Positions 35,780-44,313 of a stretch of DNA of 64,000 nucleotides are shown one piece after another. Made by a program: the position numbers and the translations under genes. Where the stretch lies: positions 124,001 to 188,000 of the forward strand of contig NZ_FMAC01000009.1 of NCBI RefSeq assembly GCF_900094555.1, given 5' to 3'. Each line of letters starts with the position of its first letter. Positions within the stretch are counted from its first letter, which is position 1. The DNA comes from Martinezella hainanensis. Its GTDB lineage: Bacteria; Pseudomonadota; Alphaproteobacteria; Rhizobiales; Rhizobiaceae. The notes under the pieces were generated by a model, which worked only from the letters and a program-made list of their open reading frames with translations, searched no databases and was not told the DNA's origin.

Positions 35780-36238
35780 ATGGCGGCAACAAATCAATTC
35801 ATGGAGCTTGCTTTGGCCGAAGCGCGCCATGCTGGAGAGCGCGGCGAAGTGCCGATCGGCGCCGTTGTCGTGCTCGACGGCAAGGTCATCGCCACAGCCG
35901 GCAACCGCACCCGCGAACTCAACGACATCACCGCACACGCCGAAATCGTCGCCATCCGCCTGGCCTGCGAGGAGCTGGGCCAGGAGCGTCTGACAGGCGC
36001 CGATCTCTACGTTACGCTGGAACCCTGTACCATGTGCGCCGCGGCCATTTCGTTCGCGCGCATCCGTCGCCTCTACTATGGCGCCGAAGATCCGAAGGGC
36101 GGCGGTATCGACAATGGCGTGCGCTTCTATCGCCAGCCGACCTGCCATCATGCGCCGGAAGTCTATTCCGGCCTCGGCGAAACAGTCTCCGCCGAGATCC
36201 TCAGAGGTTTCTTTCAAGCGAAACGTTCCGAAGACTGA
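35780..36238 (+). CDS. tadA: tRNA-specific adenosine deaminase
   Basis: Converts A34 to inosine in tRNA-Arg(ACG). The 152-residue protein has the zinc site: His53 and Glu55 in TAHAEIVAIR, then Cys83 and Cys86 in EPCTMCAAAI. Beyond the zinc site, GVRFYRQPTCHHAP is typical of TadA. It is divergent from the pseudouridine synthase gene, with 72 bases between, and ends in a strong shared terminator. Confidence 0.95.
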   Translation: MAATNQFMELALAEARHAGERGEVPIGAVVVLDGKVIATAGNRTRELNDITAHAEIVAIRLACEELGQERLTGADLYVTLEPCTMCAAAISFARIRRLYYGAEDPKGGGIDNGVRFYRQPTCHHAPEVYSGLGETVSAEILRGFFQAKRSED

Positions 36239-36266
36239 AAAGCGGCGGTTTAGAGCCGCCGCTTTG
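36239..36266. terminator. Shared terminator of tadA and the lipoprotein gene
   Basis: AAAGCGGCGG (36239-36248) and CCGCCGCTTT (36256-36265) form a perfect 10-bp stem flanked by A and T tracts, so it can act on both strands of two convergent genes. Confidence 0.88.
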
Positions 36267-36274
36267 AAAACTTC

Positions 36275-36901
36275 TTACTGGAAGGGCTTCCACCAGCTGC
36301 TGTTGCTGGTCTGCTGCGCAGCCTCGGCATCCTTCTTGCGCTTCTTTTCCTTCTTCGACTCGGGCTCGCCGAGGTCGTTGAGGGCAGCCTGATCGGCAAC
36401 CTGACGATATCCCTGCGGCGGATCGATCAGATAGCGGCGCTGGTCATACGTGCCGGCCTGATCCTGGCGCGCTGCACGATAGGCGGCCGTCTGCTGGGCT
36501 TCGCTCATGTGATTCTTGCTGCTGTCGGCCTGAGCCAGCGGCGAGCGATAGTTGACGTCGTTCTTCTTCTCGTCGGCTTCCGTGGCGAGGCGCTTGCGGG
36601 CGTCTTCCGGCGATTCCAGCCAGGCCGGATTGTCCTTGCTTGCCAGCGACTGCTGCGGCGCGGTCAGAGTGTCCTTGTCGCCACCAACAACCAGGCCGGG
36701 GCGGTTCGGGTACTTTACACCCTTGTCCTTCGGCGTCGCGGCCGAAACGGAGGCGATATCGCCAAGGTCGTCCAGGAGCTGCACGCCGGCCGTCTTGTCG
36801 GTGCCGTAAGTCGGGCTGCTCAGGCAACCGGACATCGCGCCGCAGCCAACCACAAGTGCCGCCAAGCTGACGCCGACACGAACCTTATGCATCGCTCTCA
36901 T
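36275..36901 (-). CDS. Putative lipoprotein, conserved hypothetical
   Basis: 208 residues. The signal peptide (about 1-24) ends in a lipobox GAMSGC, with Cys26 the probable lipidated residue. The rest is hydrophilic and rich in Asp, Lys, Gln and Ala, with DKKGVKYPNRPGLVVGGD-like segments and a Lys-rich stretch (SKKEKKRKKDAEAAQQ) before the C-terminus WWKPFQ. No known domain is recognised. It starts at ATG 36901, with GGGAAGG 7 bases upstream; ATG 36892 is possible. It lies downstream of ileS on the minus strand but 134 bases away. Confidence 0.8.
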   Translation of the reverse strand: MRAMHKVRVGVSLAALVVGCGAMSGCLSSPTYGTDKTAGVQLLDDLGDIASVSAATPKDKGVKYPNRPGLVVGGDKDTLTAPQQSLASKDNPAWLESPEDARKRLATEADEKKNDVNYRSPLAQADSSKNHMSEAQQTAAYRAARQDQAGTYDQRRYLIDPPQGYRQVADQAALNDLGEPESKKEKKRKKDAEAAQQTSNSSWWKPFQ

Positions 36902-37035
36902 GAAAACCCTTCCCAGCCATGCCGGAATAAACGTAACAGGACCCCATTAGACGGCAACTGCCGTAAAAATCGGGCCATTTTCAGGCAGCTTTTACCGGAT
37001 GAACGCCGCAAAGGCAATTCACCCGGCAATTTTCT

Positions 37036-39918
37036 TCAGTTGACAGCGGCAAGTTCGCGCAGCGCCGCGGCATCGCGAGCCGAGACATCCGGGTATTCCG
37101 GATCGGAACCGACATCCGTGGTGATGCGCCAGGAACGGGCGCATTTGCGGCCTTCGGCGAGCTTCGGAACGACACTGACCTTGGCATCGCCATCCAGGCG
37201 GAAGGCATCCGCAGGCCCCTGTTCACCCAAGATGGTGATATCAGACGTGATGCAGATTTCCGAGAAGTCCTGACCTTCGAGCACCTTCAGCAACTCCGGA
37301 TCGGCGACGTAGACGACCGGGGCGGCTTCCAGCGAAGAGCCAATGCGCTTGTCCTTGCGCTCGATTTCGAGCGCGCCGGTGACGACGCTGCGCACGGCGC
37401 GGATCTTCTTCCACTTCTCGGCCAGCGCCTCGTTCTTCCATTCCGCCGGAATGGTGACGAACTGCTCGAGATGAACCGAGACCGCCGACGGATTGCGCGA
37501 CAGCCACGCCTCTTCCGTGGTGAAGGGCAGCATCGGCGCCAGCCACGTCACCATGCAGTCGAAGATCGTGCGGATGACGGCGAGCGAGGCCCGGCGGCGC
37601 AGGCTCGACGGAGCATCGCAGTAGAGCGCATCCTTGCGGACATCGAAGTAGAAGGCCGAAAGCTCGACATTGGCGAAATCGATCAGCGCGCGGGCAATGC
37701 GCTTGAAATCGAAGGCGTCGTAGCTTTCGCGCACGAGCTCATCGAGCTCGGCGAGACGGTGCAGCATCAGCTGCTCCAGCTCCGGCATGTCGGCGTAGGC
37801 GATGACTTCGCCCTTGTCGTGCGCGAGCGTGCCGAGCATCCAGCGGATGGTATTGCGCAGCTTGCGATAGGCATCGACATTGGTCTGGATGATGGCCTTG
37901 CCGACACGCAGATCTTCCGAATAGTCCGACGTCATGACCCAGAGACGGAGAATGTCGGCGCCTGCATCCTTCATCACCTCTTGCGGCGAGGTGACGTTGC
38001 CCTTGGACTTCGACATCTTTTCGCCCTTCTCATCCATGGTGAAGCCATGGGTGAGAACGGTATCGTATGGCGCGCGGCCACGCGTCGCGGCACTTTCGAG
38101 CAGCGACGAATGGAACCAGCCGCGATGCTGATCGGAGCCTTCGAGATAGAGGTCTGCCGGCCACTTGAGATCCGGGCGATCCTCGAGCGTGAAGGTGTGG
38201 GTCGAACCGGAATCGAACCACACGTCTAGGATGTCCATGACCTGTGTCCAGGGCTCGTTGGCCTTCTCACCGAGGAAGCGCGCGCGCGCGCCTTCCGCAA
38301 ACCAGGCATCGGCGCCTTCCTGCTCGAAAGCCTCGAGGATGCGGTCGTTCACGCGGTCGTCCTGCAGGATGTTGCCCTGTTCGTCGACGAAGATCGCGAT
38401 CGGCACGCCCCAGGCGCGCTGGCGCGAGAGGACCCAATCCGGACGCTGCTCGATCATGGCGCGCAGACGGTTCTGGCCGGCAGCGGGCACGAAGCGGGTA
38501 TCGTCGATAGCCTTCAAGGCGCGCGAGCGCAGCGTCGAACCATCAGCAAGGTCCTTGTCCATGTAGACGAACCACTGCGGCGTGTTGCGGAAGATGACCG
38601 GTTTCTTCGACCGCCAGGAATGCGGATAGGAATGCTTCAGCCTGCCGCGCGCAAACAGCGTGTTCGTCTCGATCAGCGCCTTGATGACGAGATCGTTGGC
38701 ATTGCCCTTCTTGCCGTTGTCGTCCATGACGCGGCCGCCTTCGAAACCGGGGGCATCGGCGGTGTAGAAGCCGGCGTCATCGACCGGGAATGGGATGGCG
38801 GACGAGATGCCACGCTTTTCGAGGTCGCGGGCATGCGACATCCAGGCGTCAAAGTCCTCACGGCCGTGGCTGGGTGCGGTATGCACGAAGCCCGTACCGG
38901 CATCATCGGTGACGTGATCGCCATCGAGCAGCGGCACCTTGAAGCCGTAACCGAGCGAAGCCAGCGGGTGCGCGCAGGTGAGCGCGGCCAGATCGGCAGC
39001 GGTCACATCGCCGAGACGCTTGTACTGCAGCTTGGCCTTGGCGAAGGATTCTTCGGCGAGCTTGTCAGCGAAGATCAGCTTCTCGCCGGAGCGCGGACCG
39101 AAATCATTGGCAGCTTCCGTGATTTCGTAAAGCCCGTAGGACACGCGCGAGGAATAGGCGATCGCGCGGTTGCCGGGGATCGTCCAGGGCGTGGTCGTCC
39201 AGATGACGACGAAGGCGCCGGCAAGATGCGCAGCACCCTCAGCCACCGGGAACTTCACCCAGATCATGTCGCTCTCGACATCGGCATATTCGACTTCGGC
39301 TTCCGCCAGAGCGGTACGCTCAACCACCGACCACATGACCGGCTTGGAGCCGCGATAAAGCTGACCCGTGCGGGCGATCTTCAGAAGCTCGCCGGCGATG
39401 CGGGATTCCGCATGGAAGTTCATGGTCAGATAGGGATTGTCGAAATCACCGGTGATGCCGAGGCGCTTGAACTCCTCGGATTGGATCTTGATCCAGCCGG
39501 CGGCAAAGTCGCGGCATTCCTGGCGAAACTCGTTCACCGGAACCTCGTCCTTGTTCTTGCCCTTCTCGCGGTACTTTTCCTCGATCTTCCATTCGATCGG
39601 CAGGCCGTGGCAATCCCAGCCGGGAACGTAGTTGCTGTCATAGCCGCGCATCTGGAACGAGCGGGTGATGACGTCCTTGAGGATCTTGTTCAGCGCATGG
39701 CCGATGTGGATGTGGCCGTTGGCATAGGGAGGGCCGTCGTGCAAAACGAATTTTTCGCGGCCCGCAGCGGAAGAGCGCAGTTGTCTGTAGAGGTTCATTT
39801 CCTCCCAGCGCTTCACCAGTTCCGGCTCCTTTTGCGGCAGGCCGGCGCGCATCGGAAAGTCGGTTTCCGGCAGGTAAAGGGTCTTGGAGTAATCCATCTT
39901 TTCAGCGGTATCGGTCAT
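37036..39918 (-). CDS. ileS: Isoleucyl-tRNA synthetase
   Basis: 960-residue class I synthetase. The HIGH signature is at 71-74 (PYANGHIHIGHALNK) and KMSKSKGN is near residue 635. An editing domain with the WTTTPWTIPGNRAI block is present. The C-terminus has only one Cys in GRKCARSW rather than the zinc-ribbon CxxC pairs of E. coli IleS. I start at ATG 39918 (MTDTAEKMDY) because the upstream in-frame start at 39975 adds 19 residues not typical of the family. It lies 300 bases downstream of the mctP-like gene and its terminator. Confidence 0.96.
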   Translation of the reverse strand: MTDTAEKMDYSKTLYLPETDFPMRAGLPQKEPELVKRWEEMNLYRQLRSSAAGREKFVLHDGPPYANGHIHIGHALNKILKDVITRSFQMRGYDSNYVPGWDCHGLPIEWKIEEKYREKGKNKDEVPVNEFRQECRDFAAGWIKIQSEEFKRLGITGDFDNPYLTMNFHAESRIAGELLKIARTGQLYRGSKPVMWSVVERTALAEAEVEYADVESDMIWVKFPVAEGAAHLAGAFVVIWTTTPWTIPGNRAIAYSSRVSYGLYEITEAANDFGPRSGEKLIFADKLAEESFAKAKLQYKRLGDVTAADLAALTCAHPLASLGYGFKVPLLDGDHVTDDAGTGFVHTAPSHGREDFDAWMSHARDLEKRGISSAIPFPVDDAGFYTADAPGFEGGRVMDDNGKKGNANDLVIKALIETNTLFARGRLKHSYPHSWRSKKPVIFRNTPQWFVYMDKDLADGSTLRSRALKAIDDTRFVPAAGQNRLRAMIEQRPDWVLSRQRAWGVPIAIFVDEQGNILQDDRVNDRILEAFEQEGADAWFAEGARARFLGEKANEPWTQVMDILDVWFDSGSTHTFTLEDRPDLKWPADLYLEGSDQHRGWFHSSLLESAATRGRAPYDTVLTHGFTMDEKGEKMSKSKGNVTSPQEVMKDAGADILRLWVMTSDYSEDLRVGKAIIQTNVDAYRKLRNTIRWMLGTLAHDKGEVIAYADMPELEQLMLHRLAELDELVRESYDAFDFKRIARALIDFANVELSAFYFDVRKDALYCDAPSSLRRRASLAVIRTIFDCMVTWLAPMLPFTTEEAWLSRNPSAVSVHLEQFVTIPAEWKNEALAEKWKKIRAVRSVVTGALEIERKDKRIGSSLEAAPVVYVADPELLKVLEGQDFSEICITSDITILGEQGPADAFRLDGDAKVSVVPKLAEGRKCARSWRITTDVGSDPEYPDVSARDAAALRELAAVN

Positions 39919-40020
39919 AGTCGTGACAATTGCCTCGGTGTCTCGGGCGTCTTGCGCCTGAACTGGCGCAGCCATATTGGGATTTTTCGGCGGCGGAAAG
40001 CGTCTCTTGAGCGAAACGCC

Positions 40021-40065
40021 AAAAACCCGGACCTTCCGGCAGCTTACAGCGCGCGGAAGGCCGGG
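40021..40065 (-). terminator. Intrinsic terminator or leader hairpin upstream of ileS
   Basis: Plus-strand CCCGGACCTTCCG (40026-40038) pairs with CGGAAGGCCGGG (40054-40065), with one bulged A. On the minus strand the stem is followed by TTTTT (40021-40025). The distance to the ileS start is about 100 bases. Confidence 0.6.
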
Positions 40066-40170
40066 CCAATAATTCGTATCGATAGGCTCAGCCGAAATTG
40101 GGTCATAGTCGCCGGTTCATAGGCGCTTTTTCCAAGAAAAGGAAGAGGAAACAGGCCCGCCGGCGCACAG

Positions 40171-40198
40171 AAAAGCCGCGGACGTTTCCGCCCGCGGC
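40171..40198 (-). terminator. Terminator after the mctP-like gene
   Basis: GCCGCGG (40175-40181) and CCGCGGC (40192-40198) form a 7-bp stem with a 10-base loop, and the minus strand continues with TTTTC. It lies 20 bases after the permease stop. Confidence 0.7.
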
Positions 40199-40217
40199 CG
40201 ATGGGATATTGCCTCGA

Positions 40218-41693
40218 TCAGGCGCGTGCCGTCGCCCGCGCCGGCATGACGGCGTTGAGGATCACCGACACGACGATGTTTGCGGCAAGCGCCAGCAGCC
40301 CGGTGTAGACCGTGAAGCTTACGTCTCCGAGCGCGACCGCATGCAATGGCTTCCAGCCGGCATCCCAGACGAGATAGGTGCCGCCAAAGAAGCCGACGGC
40401 CCAACCGGCAAGCAGAGCCGGCGCGCGGAACCACTTGGTGTAGAGGCCGAAGACCAGGGCCGGCAGCGTCTGCAATATCCAGATGCCGCCCAAAAGCTGC
40501 AGATCGAGCGCGAACTGCGTCGGCAGGAAGATGATGACGAGAAGCGCGCCGACCTTGACGACGAGCGAGGTCATCTTGGCAACCTTAGCCTCGCCAGCAT
40601 CGGAAACCTGCGGATCGACATAGGCTTTCCAGAAGTTACGGGTGAAGAGGTTGGCAGCGCCAATGCTCATCACGGCCGCAGGAACGAGCGCGCCGATGGC
40701 GATGGCCGCGAAGGCGAAGCCCGCAAACCAGCTCGAGAACAGGGTCTGGAACAGAGCCGGCACCACGTCATTGGCGCTGTCCAGCTTCAGATTTGCCGCG
40801 TGGCCCATATAGCCGAGCAGTGCCAGCAGACCGAGCAGCAGTGTATAGGCCGGCAGCAGCACCGCATTCTTGCGGATGGTATTGCCACTGTTGGACGCGA
40901 AGATGCCGGTGAGCGTATGCGGATACATGAAGGCCGCGAGCGCCGAACCGAGCGCCAATGTCGCATAAGCGACGTACTGGTTGCCGCCGAGCAAAAGACT
41001 ACCCGCCCCCTTGGCCTTGAAATCCGCATCGGCCGCCGCAAAGACATTGGCATAGCCGCCGAGTTTCGCCGGAATGAGCGCTATGGCCGCAATCACCACG
41101 ATGTAGATCATGATGTCCTTGACGAAGGCGATCAGCGCCGGGGCGCGAAGGCCGGCCGAATAGGTGTAGAGCGCCAGGATGATGAAGGCGACTGCGAGCG
41201 GCAGTTCGCCATGAAGCCCGAGCGCCTTGAATACCGCCGTCATGCCGACGAGCTGCAGGGCGATGTAGGGCATCGTCGCGATCACGCCTGTCAGAGCGAC
41301 CGCCAGCTCCAGCGCCCGTGAGCCATATTGACCGTGGACGATGTCGCCCGCGGTGACGTAGCCGTGATCCTTGGCGCGCCTCCAGAGAAGCGGCATGACC
41401 ATGAAGACGAAGGGATAGACGACGATCGTATAGGGCAGCGCGAAGAAGCCATAGGCGCCGACCGTATAGACCAGCGCCGGGACGGCGATGACAGTATAAG
41501 CGGTGTAAAAGTCGCCGCCGACGAGGAACCAGGTGATCCAGGTACCGAAGGTGCGGCCGCCGAGGCCCCATTCGTCGATATGGGCAAGGGTCTTCGGCCT
41601 GCGCCAGCGTGCAGCGACAAAGCCCATGACGGTCACGAGCGCCAGGAAGAAGATGAAGACGGAGAGCGCGGTCGGATCGATATCAGTCATCAT
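40218..41693 (-). CDS. mctP: MctP-like monocarboxylate permease (sodium:solute symporter family)
   Basis: 491-residue sodium:solute symporter with about 13 membrane segments and the conserved DEWGLGGRTFGTWITWFLVGGDFYTAYT opening. The gene set (two-component pair, DUF3311 protein, permease) is the same as the mctSR-mctP module of Rhizobium leguminosarum, whose MctP imports lactate, pyruvate, alanine and related short monocarboxylates. Assignment rests on this context and family resemblance, not on substrate-specific residues. The start overlaps the DUF3311 stop by 11 bases. It ends in a terminator at 40171-40198. Confidence 0.85.
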   Translation of the reverse strand: MMTDIDPTALSVFIFFLALVTVMGFVAARWRRPKTLAHIDEWGLGGRTFGTWITWFLVGGDFYTAYTVIAVPALVYTVGAYGFFALPYTIVVYPFVFMVMPLLWRRAKDHGYVTAGDIVHGQYGSRALELAVALTGVIATMPYIALQLVGMTAVFKALGLHGELPLAVAFIILALYTYSAGLRAPALIAFVKDIMIYIVVIAAIALIPAKLGGYANVFAAADADFKAKGAGSLLLGGNQYVAYATLALGSALAAFMYPHTLTGIFASNSGNTIRKNAVLLPAYTLLLGLLALLGYMGHAANLKLDSANDVVPALFQTLFSSWFAGFAFAAIAIGALVPAAVMSIGAANLFTRNFWKAYVDPQVSDAGEAKVAKMTSLVVKVGALLVIIFLPTQFALDLQLLGGIWILQTLPALVFGLYTKWFRAPALLAGWAVGFFGGTYLVWDAGWKPLHAVALGDVSFTVYTGLLALAANIVVSVILNAVMPARATARA

Positions 41694-41880
41694 GGCGCAT
41701 GCTCCGGTAGGCGATCCATGTCAGGATTGCCGTGATCGGCACCCAGGCCAGCTGATACCAGTAGAAGAAGGGGAAACCCAACAGCACAGGATCGTGGCTG
41801 TTGTAGAATGGAACCCAAAGCAAGCCTATGTAGGGAATGACGAGCAGCCAGCAGGCCGCCGTCCCAAAGCGTTTGTCCAT
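41683..41880 (-). CDS. DUF3311 small membrane protein of the MctP system
   Basis: 65 residues with two membrane helices (about 8-26 and 43-58), WVPFYNSHDPVLLGFPFFYWYQLAW between them, and a charged C-terminus (YRSMRHDD). This matches DUF3311, the small partner found upstream of MctP/ActP-type symporters, which may help assembly or energy coupling. It overlaps the permease start by 11 bases, so translation is coupled. Function is unproven. Confidence 0.85.
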   Translation of the reverse strand: MDKRFGTAACWLLVIPYIGLLWVPFYNSHDPVLLGFPFFYWYQLAWVPITAILTWIAYRSMRHDD

Positions 41881-42122
41881 GTCCGATACCTCTCACGCGG
41901 TGTCTGCGCGCCACCTTGTTGCAGTTGTCAGAGTGGAAGGGGTGCGTCGATCCGCGATTGCAATGAGCGCCCAAGGGCCGAAGCCGATGAGCTTTGGCTA
42001 TGCAGAGCCAGACCAACGAATATGAATTCCTCCCAACGGCCCGCCTGCGGGCAGCCGCTGATAAAGTCCTACGGCGAGTCTGCTGGCCGAACAAGATATT
42101 AGCTGATGCGAAATCGTCGAGC

Positions 42123-42140
42123 CTACCCAGAAGTGGGTAG
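42123..42140. promoter_or_regulatory. Palindrome upstream of the mctP operon, candidate MctR site
   Basis: CTACCCA-N4-TGGGTAG (7-bp perfect arms) is 7 bases after the mctR stop and 243 bases before the DUF3311-mctP start. A NarL/FixJ-type regulator such as MctR would bind a site of this form. It could also be part of a weak mctSR terminator. Confidence 0.45.
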
Positions 42141-42147
42141 ACGGGCG

Positions 42148-42789
42148 TTACAACGCCGTGGTTGCGATGCCGTGGTCGAGGGCGTAACGGATCAGGCCGG
42201 CCGTCGTTGCGATGCCTAGCTTCTTCTTCAAATTCTTGCGATGCGTTTCCGCCGTAGCAGGCGTGATCTGAAGTTCCTCGGCAATCTCACGATTGCTCCT
42301 GCCTGTAACGATCAAGCCCAGAATGTGACGCTCACGGGGTGTCAGAGGGTCGGCCTCTTTTTGCAGCGCGTCCGCCACCAAGATGTCGCGAACGCCTGAC
42401 GAGAAATAAGTTCCACCGGCCGCTACGGTTTCGATAGCGCGGACGACTTCGTCGGTCGAAACGTCCTTGAGGATATATCCGACGGCACCGCGCATGATCG
42501 ACGAGGAGATGTATTCGCGGCTGTCATGCATGGAGAGCATCACGATCCGCGTCTCCGGAAGCTCCTGGCGAAAGAGTTCTATCGCATCGATGCCGCTCAG
42601 CTTCGGCATGTTGATGTCCATCAAGGTCACTTGTGGCAGTGTCCGCCGACCGACCTCCAGGCCGCTTTGCGCAAGGCTTGCCGTCCCAACTACCTCTATG
42701 TGGTCGAAAGTCTCCAGCACGGCTTTCAGTCCGTCCAGCACCACGGGGTGATTGTCGATCAGCAGAACGCTGATCCTGCCTCTGCTCAT
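42148..42789 (-). CDS. mctR: MctR-like response regulator, NarL/FixJ type
   Basis: 213 residues. The receiver domain has LLIDNHPVV and VTLMDINMPKLSG, with phosphoacceptor Asp58; the LuxR-type helix-turn-helix (about 145-205) contains LTPRERHILGLIVTGRSNREIAEEL. It overlaps the sensor kinase gene by 4 bases (ATGA), so the pair are co-translated. Its likely role is activating the adjacent mctP operon in response to monocarboxylates, as described for MctSR in R. leguminosarum. Confidence 0.86.
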   Translation of the reverse strand: MSRGRISVLLIDNHPVVLDGLKAVLETFDHIEVVGTASLAQSGLEVGRRTLPQVTLMDINMPKLSGIDAIELFRQELPETRIVMLSMHDSREYISSSIMRGAVGYILKDVSTDEVVRAIETVAAGGTYFSSGVRDILVADALQKEADPLTPRERHILGLIVTGRSNREIAEELQITPATAETHRKNLKKKLGIATTAGLIRYALDHGIATTAL

Positions 42790-44162
42790 GCCGCATCCAC
42801 CTTTGCTCTTGGCGAGGCATTGGCCGATTTCGGCAGCATCGCAATAAGCGTCGTGCCACCGGCCGTGCTTTGAACGAGAAGCAGGCCACGGAAATGCGCC
42901 ATCCGTTCCTGCATGTTTCTAAGCCCGAGCCCGCCCTTGCCGTCACCGGCGCCTTCAAAACCAGTACCATTGTCTGAAATCCTCAAGCGCGCCCGCCCCC
43001 GATCATTCCAAAGTTTGATCGCAAGACGCGTGGCACCGGAATGACGTTCGACGTTGTTCAAGGCTTCCTGGGCGACACGGTAGAGCGCTGTATTGGCTTC
43101 GGGCTTCAGCAGGCTAGTGAAGCCCGAAGCCTCGATCTCGGTTGCGATCCCGGTCCGCTCACCGAAATTGTTCGCAAGTGCGGTGAGTGCGGCCGTCAAG
43201 CCGAGATCATCGAGCACGCGGGGGCGGAGATCATGCGAAAGTCGCCTGATGTCCTTGATCGCGCTGTTAAGGGTATCGATACCCTTCTCGATCGTCGTGG
43301 CGGCATCGTCGACCTGGTTTCGCACCTTGCGGTTGGCGAGATCCATGATGTAGCGCACGCCAAGGAGATTCTGCGATACACCGTCGTGCAATTCGCGGGC
43401 AAGACGGGCGCGCTCCTCCTCCTGCGTATCGATCACTCTTTGCGTCAACTCCTTGAGCCGGCCATCGGCCATCCTTCGCTCACGGAACGTCAACAGCATG
43501 CAGGTCGTGAAGACGACCAGAACTGCAGGAACGGCAATGAGTGTGACGACGATGAAGGTTCCCTTTATGTTTGCCCGCATGGCGGTGTTGGCCGCCGCGG
43601 TCTGGGTGAAAATATCGTCCAGATAGACACCGGTTCCGACGACCCAGTGCCATTTATCAAGGCCGACGACGAATGAGAGCTTATCGGCCATGCGGCCGGT
43701 GGAGGGCTTCTCCCATTTGTACTGGTGCAGGCCCCCGCCGGCTTTTGCCGTCTTGATGAGCTCCGCGATGACCCTGTCCCCGTCCGGATCGGTCAAATCG
43801 AGCCAATTGCGCCCGTTTCGAAAACCCTCGCGCGGATGAACAATGTTGTTCCCATCATAATCGTAGACAAAAAAGTATCCGTCCGGGCCATAGTCAAGGG
43901 AGGTCAGGATCTCGGCTACCTTATCCTTCGCAGCCTGATCGTCCGGCGCGGCGTCCCGATAGGTCGCCTGAATCGCCGAGACAGCGAGGTCTGTCAGGTT
44001 AACGATTTCCGTTTCCTTTGCCTTCAGCATGTTCTGTTCGAAGGTCTCGATATTGTTCTTGGTAAGATTGGCCGACTGCCAGGTAATGAAGGCCGTGATT
44101 GCCAGGATCGAGATAACGAGAGGCGCAAGCGCGAGCGCAATAATCTGATTGCGTAATGTCAA
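42786..44162 (-). CDS. mctS: MctS-like sensor histidine kinase
   Basis: 458 residues. A membrane helix (about 7-29) and a single-cache extracytoplasmic domain (about 30-200, with GPDGYFFVYDYDG and WHWVVGTGVY) are followed by a second membrane helix (202-226). A HisKA_3 dimerisation domain with ARELHDGVSQNL gives the phospho-acceptor His259, and an HATPase_c domain with ISDNGTGFEGAGDGKGGLGLRNMQ follows. It starts at TTG 44162, with GGAGGAG 8 bases upstream and no nearer ATG. Cache domains of this type bind small carboxylates, which fits a permease partner. Confidence 0.86.
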   Translation of the reverse strand: MTLRNQIIALALAPLVISILAITAFITWQSANLTKNNIETFEQNMLKAKETEIVNLTDLAVSAIQATYRDAAPDDQAAKDKVAEILTSLDYGPDGYFFVYDYDGNNIVHPREGFRNGRNWLDLTDPDGDRVIAELIKTAKAGGGLHQYKWEKPSTGRMADKLSFVVGLDKWHWVVGTGVYLDDIFTQTAAANTAMRANIKGTFIVVTLIAVPAVLVVFTTCMLLTFRERRMADGRLKELTQRVIDTQEEERARLARELHDGVSQNLLGVRYIMDLANRKVRNQVDDAATTIEKGIDTLNSAIKDIRRLSHDLRPRVLDDLGLTAALTALANNFGERTGIATEIEASGFTSLLKPEANTALYRVAQEALNNVERHSGATRLAIKLWNDRGRARLRISDNGTGFEGAGDGKGGLGLRNMQERMAHFRGLLLVQSTAGGTTLIAMLPKSANASPRAKVDAA

Positions 44163-44313
44163 CGATTACTCCTCCCAAGAACCGGCGCAGAAGAATGGCC
44201 CTTGTCGGACACGAATTCAACAGCTTGCCAGCGGTGTTGATGCACACCCGCAATCGGAGAGTTCCCTCGAAACGGCAAGGTGCCGTATTCGAACGGCAGC
44301 CACTTGGGAAATA

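Larger units (their letters stand above)
39919..40217. other. Region between the mctP-like gene and ileS with two hairpins
   Basis: Minus-strand terminators lie at 40171-40198 and 40021-40065. The second ends about 100 bases before ileS and may be a tandem terminator or part of the ileS leader. No T-box stem I or specifier/antiterminator pattern was recognised. Confidence 0.5.

Noticed and set aside
39919..40217. T-box riboswitch for ileS
   Set aside because: No T-box sequence, specifier loop or antiterminator pair could be found, and T-boxes are rare outside Gram-positives.
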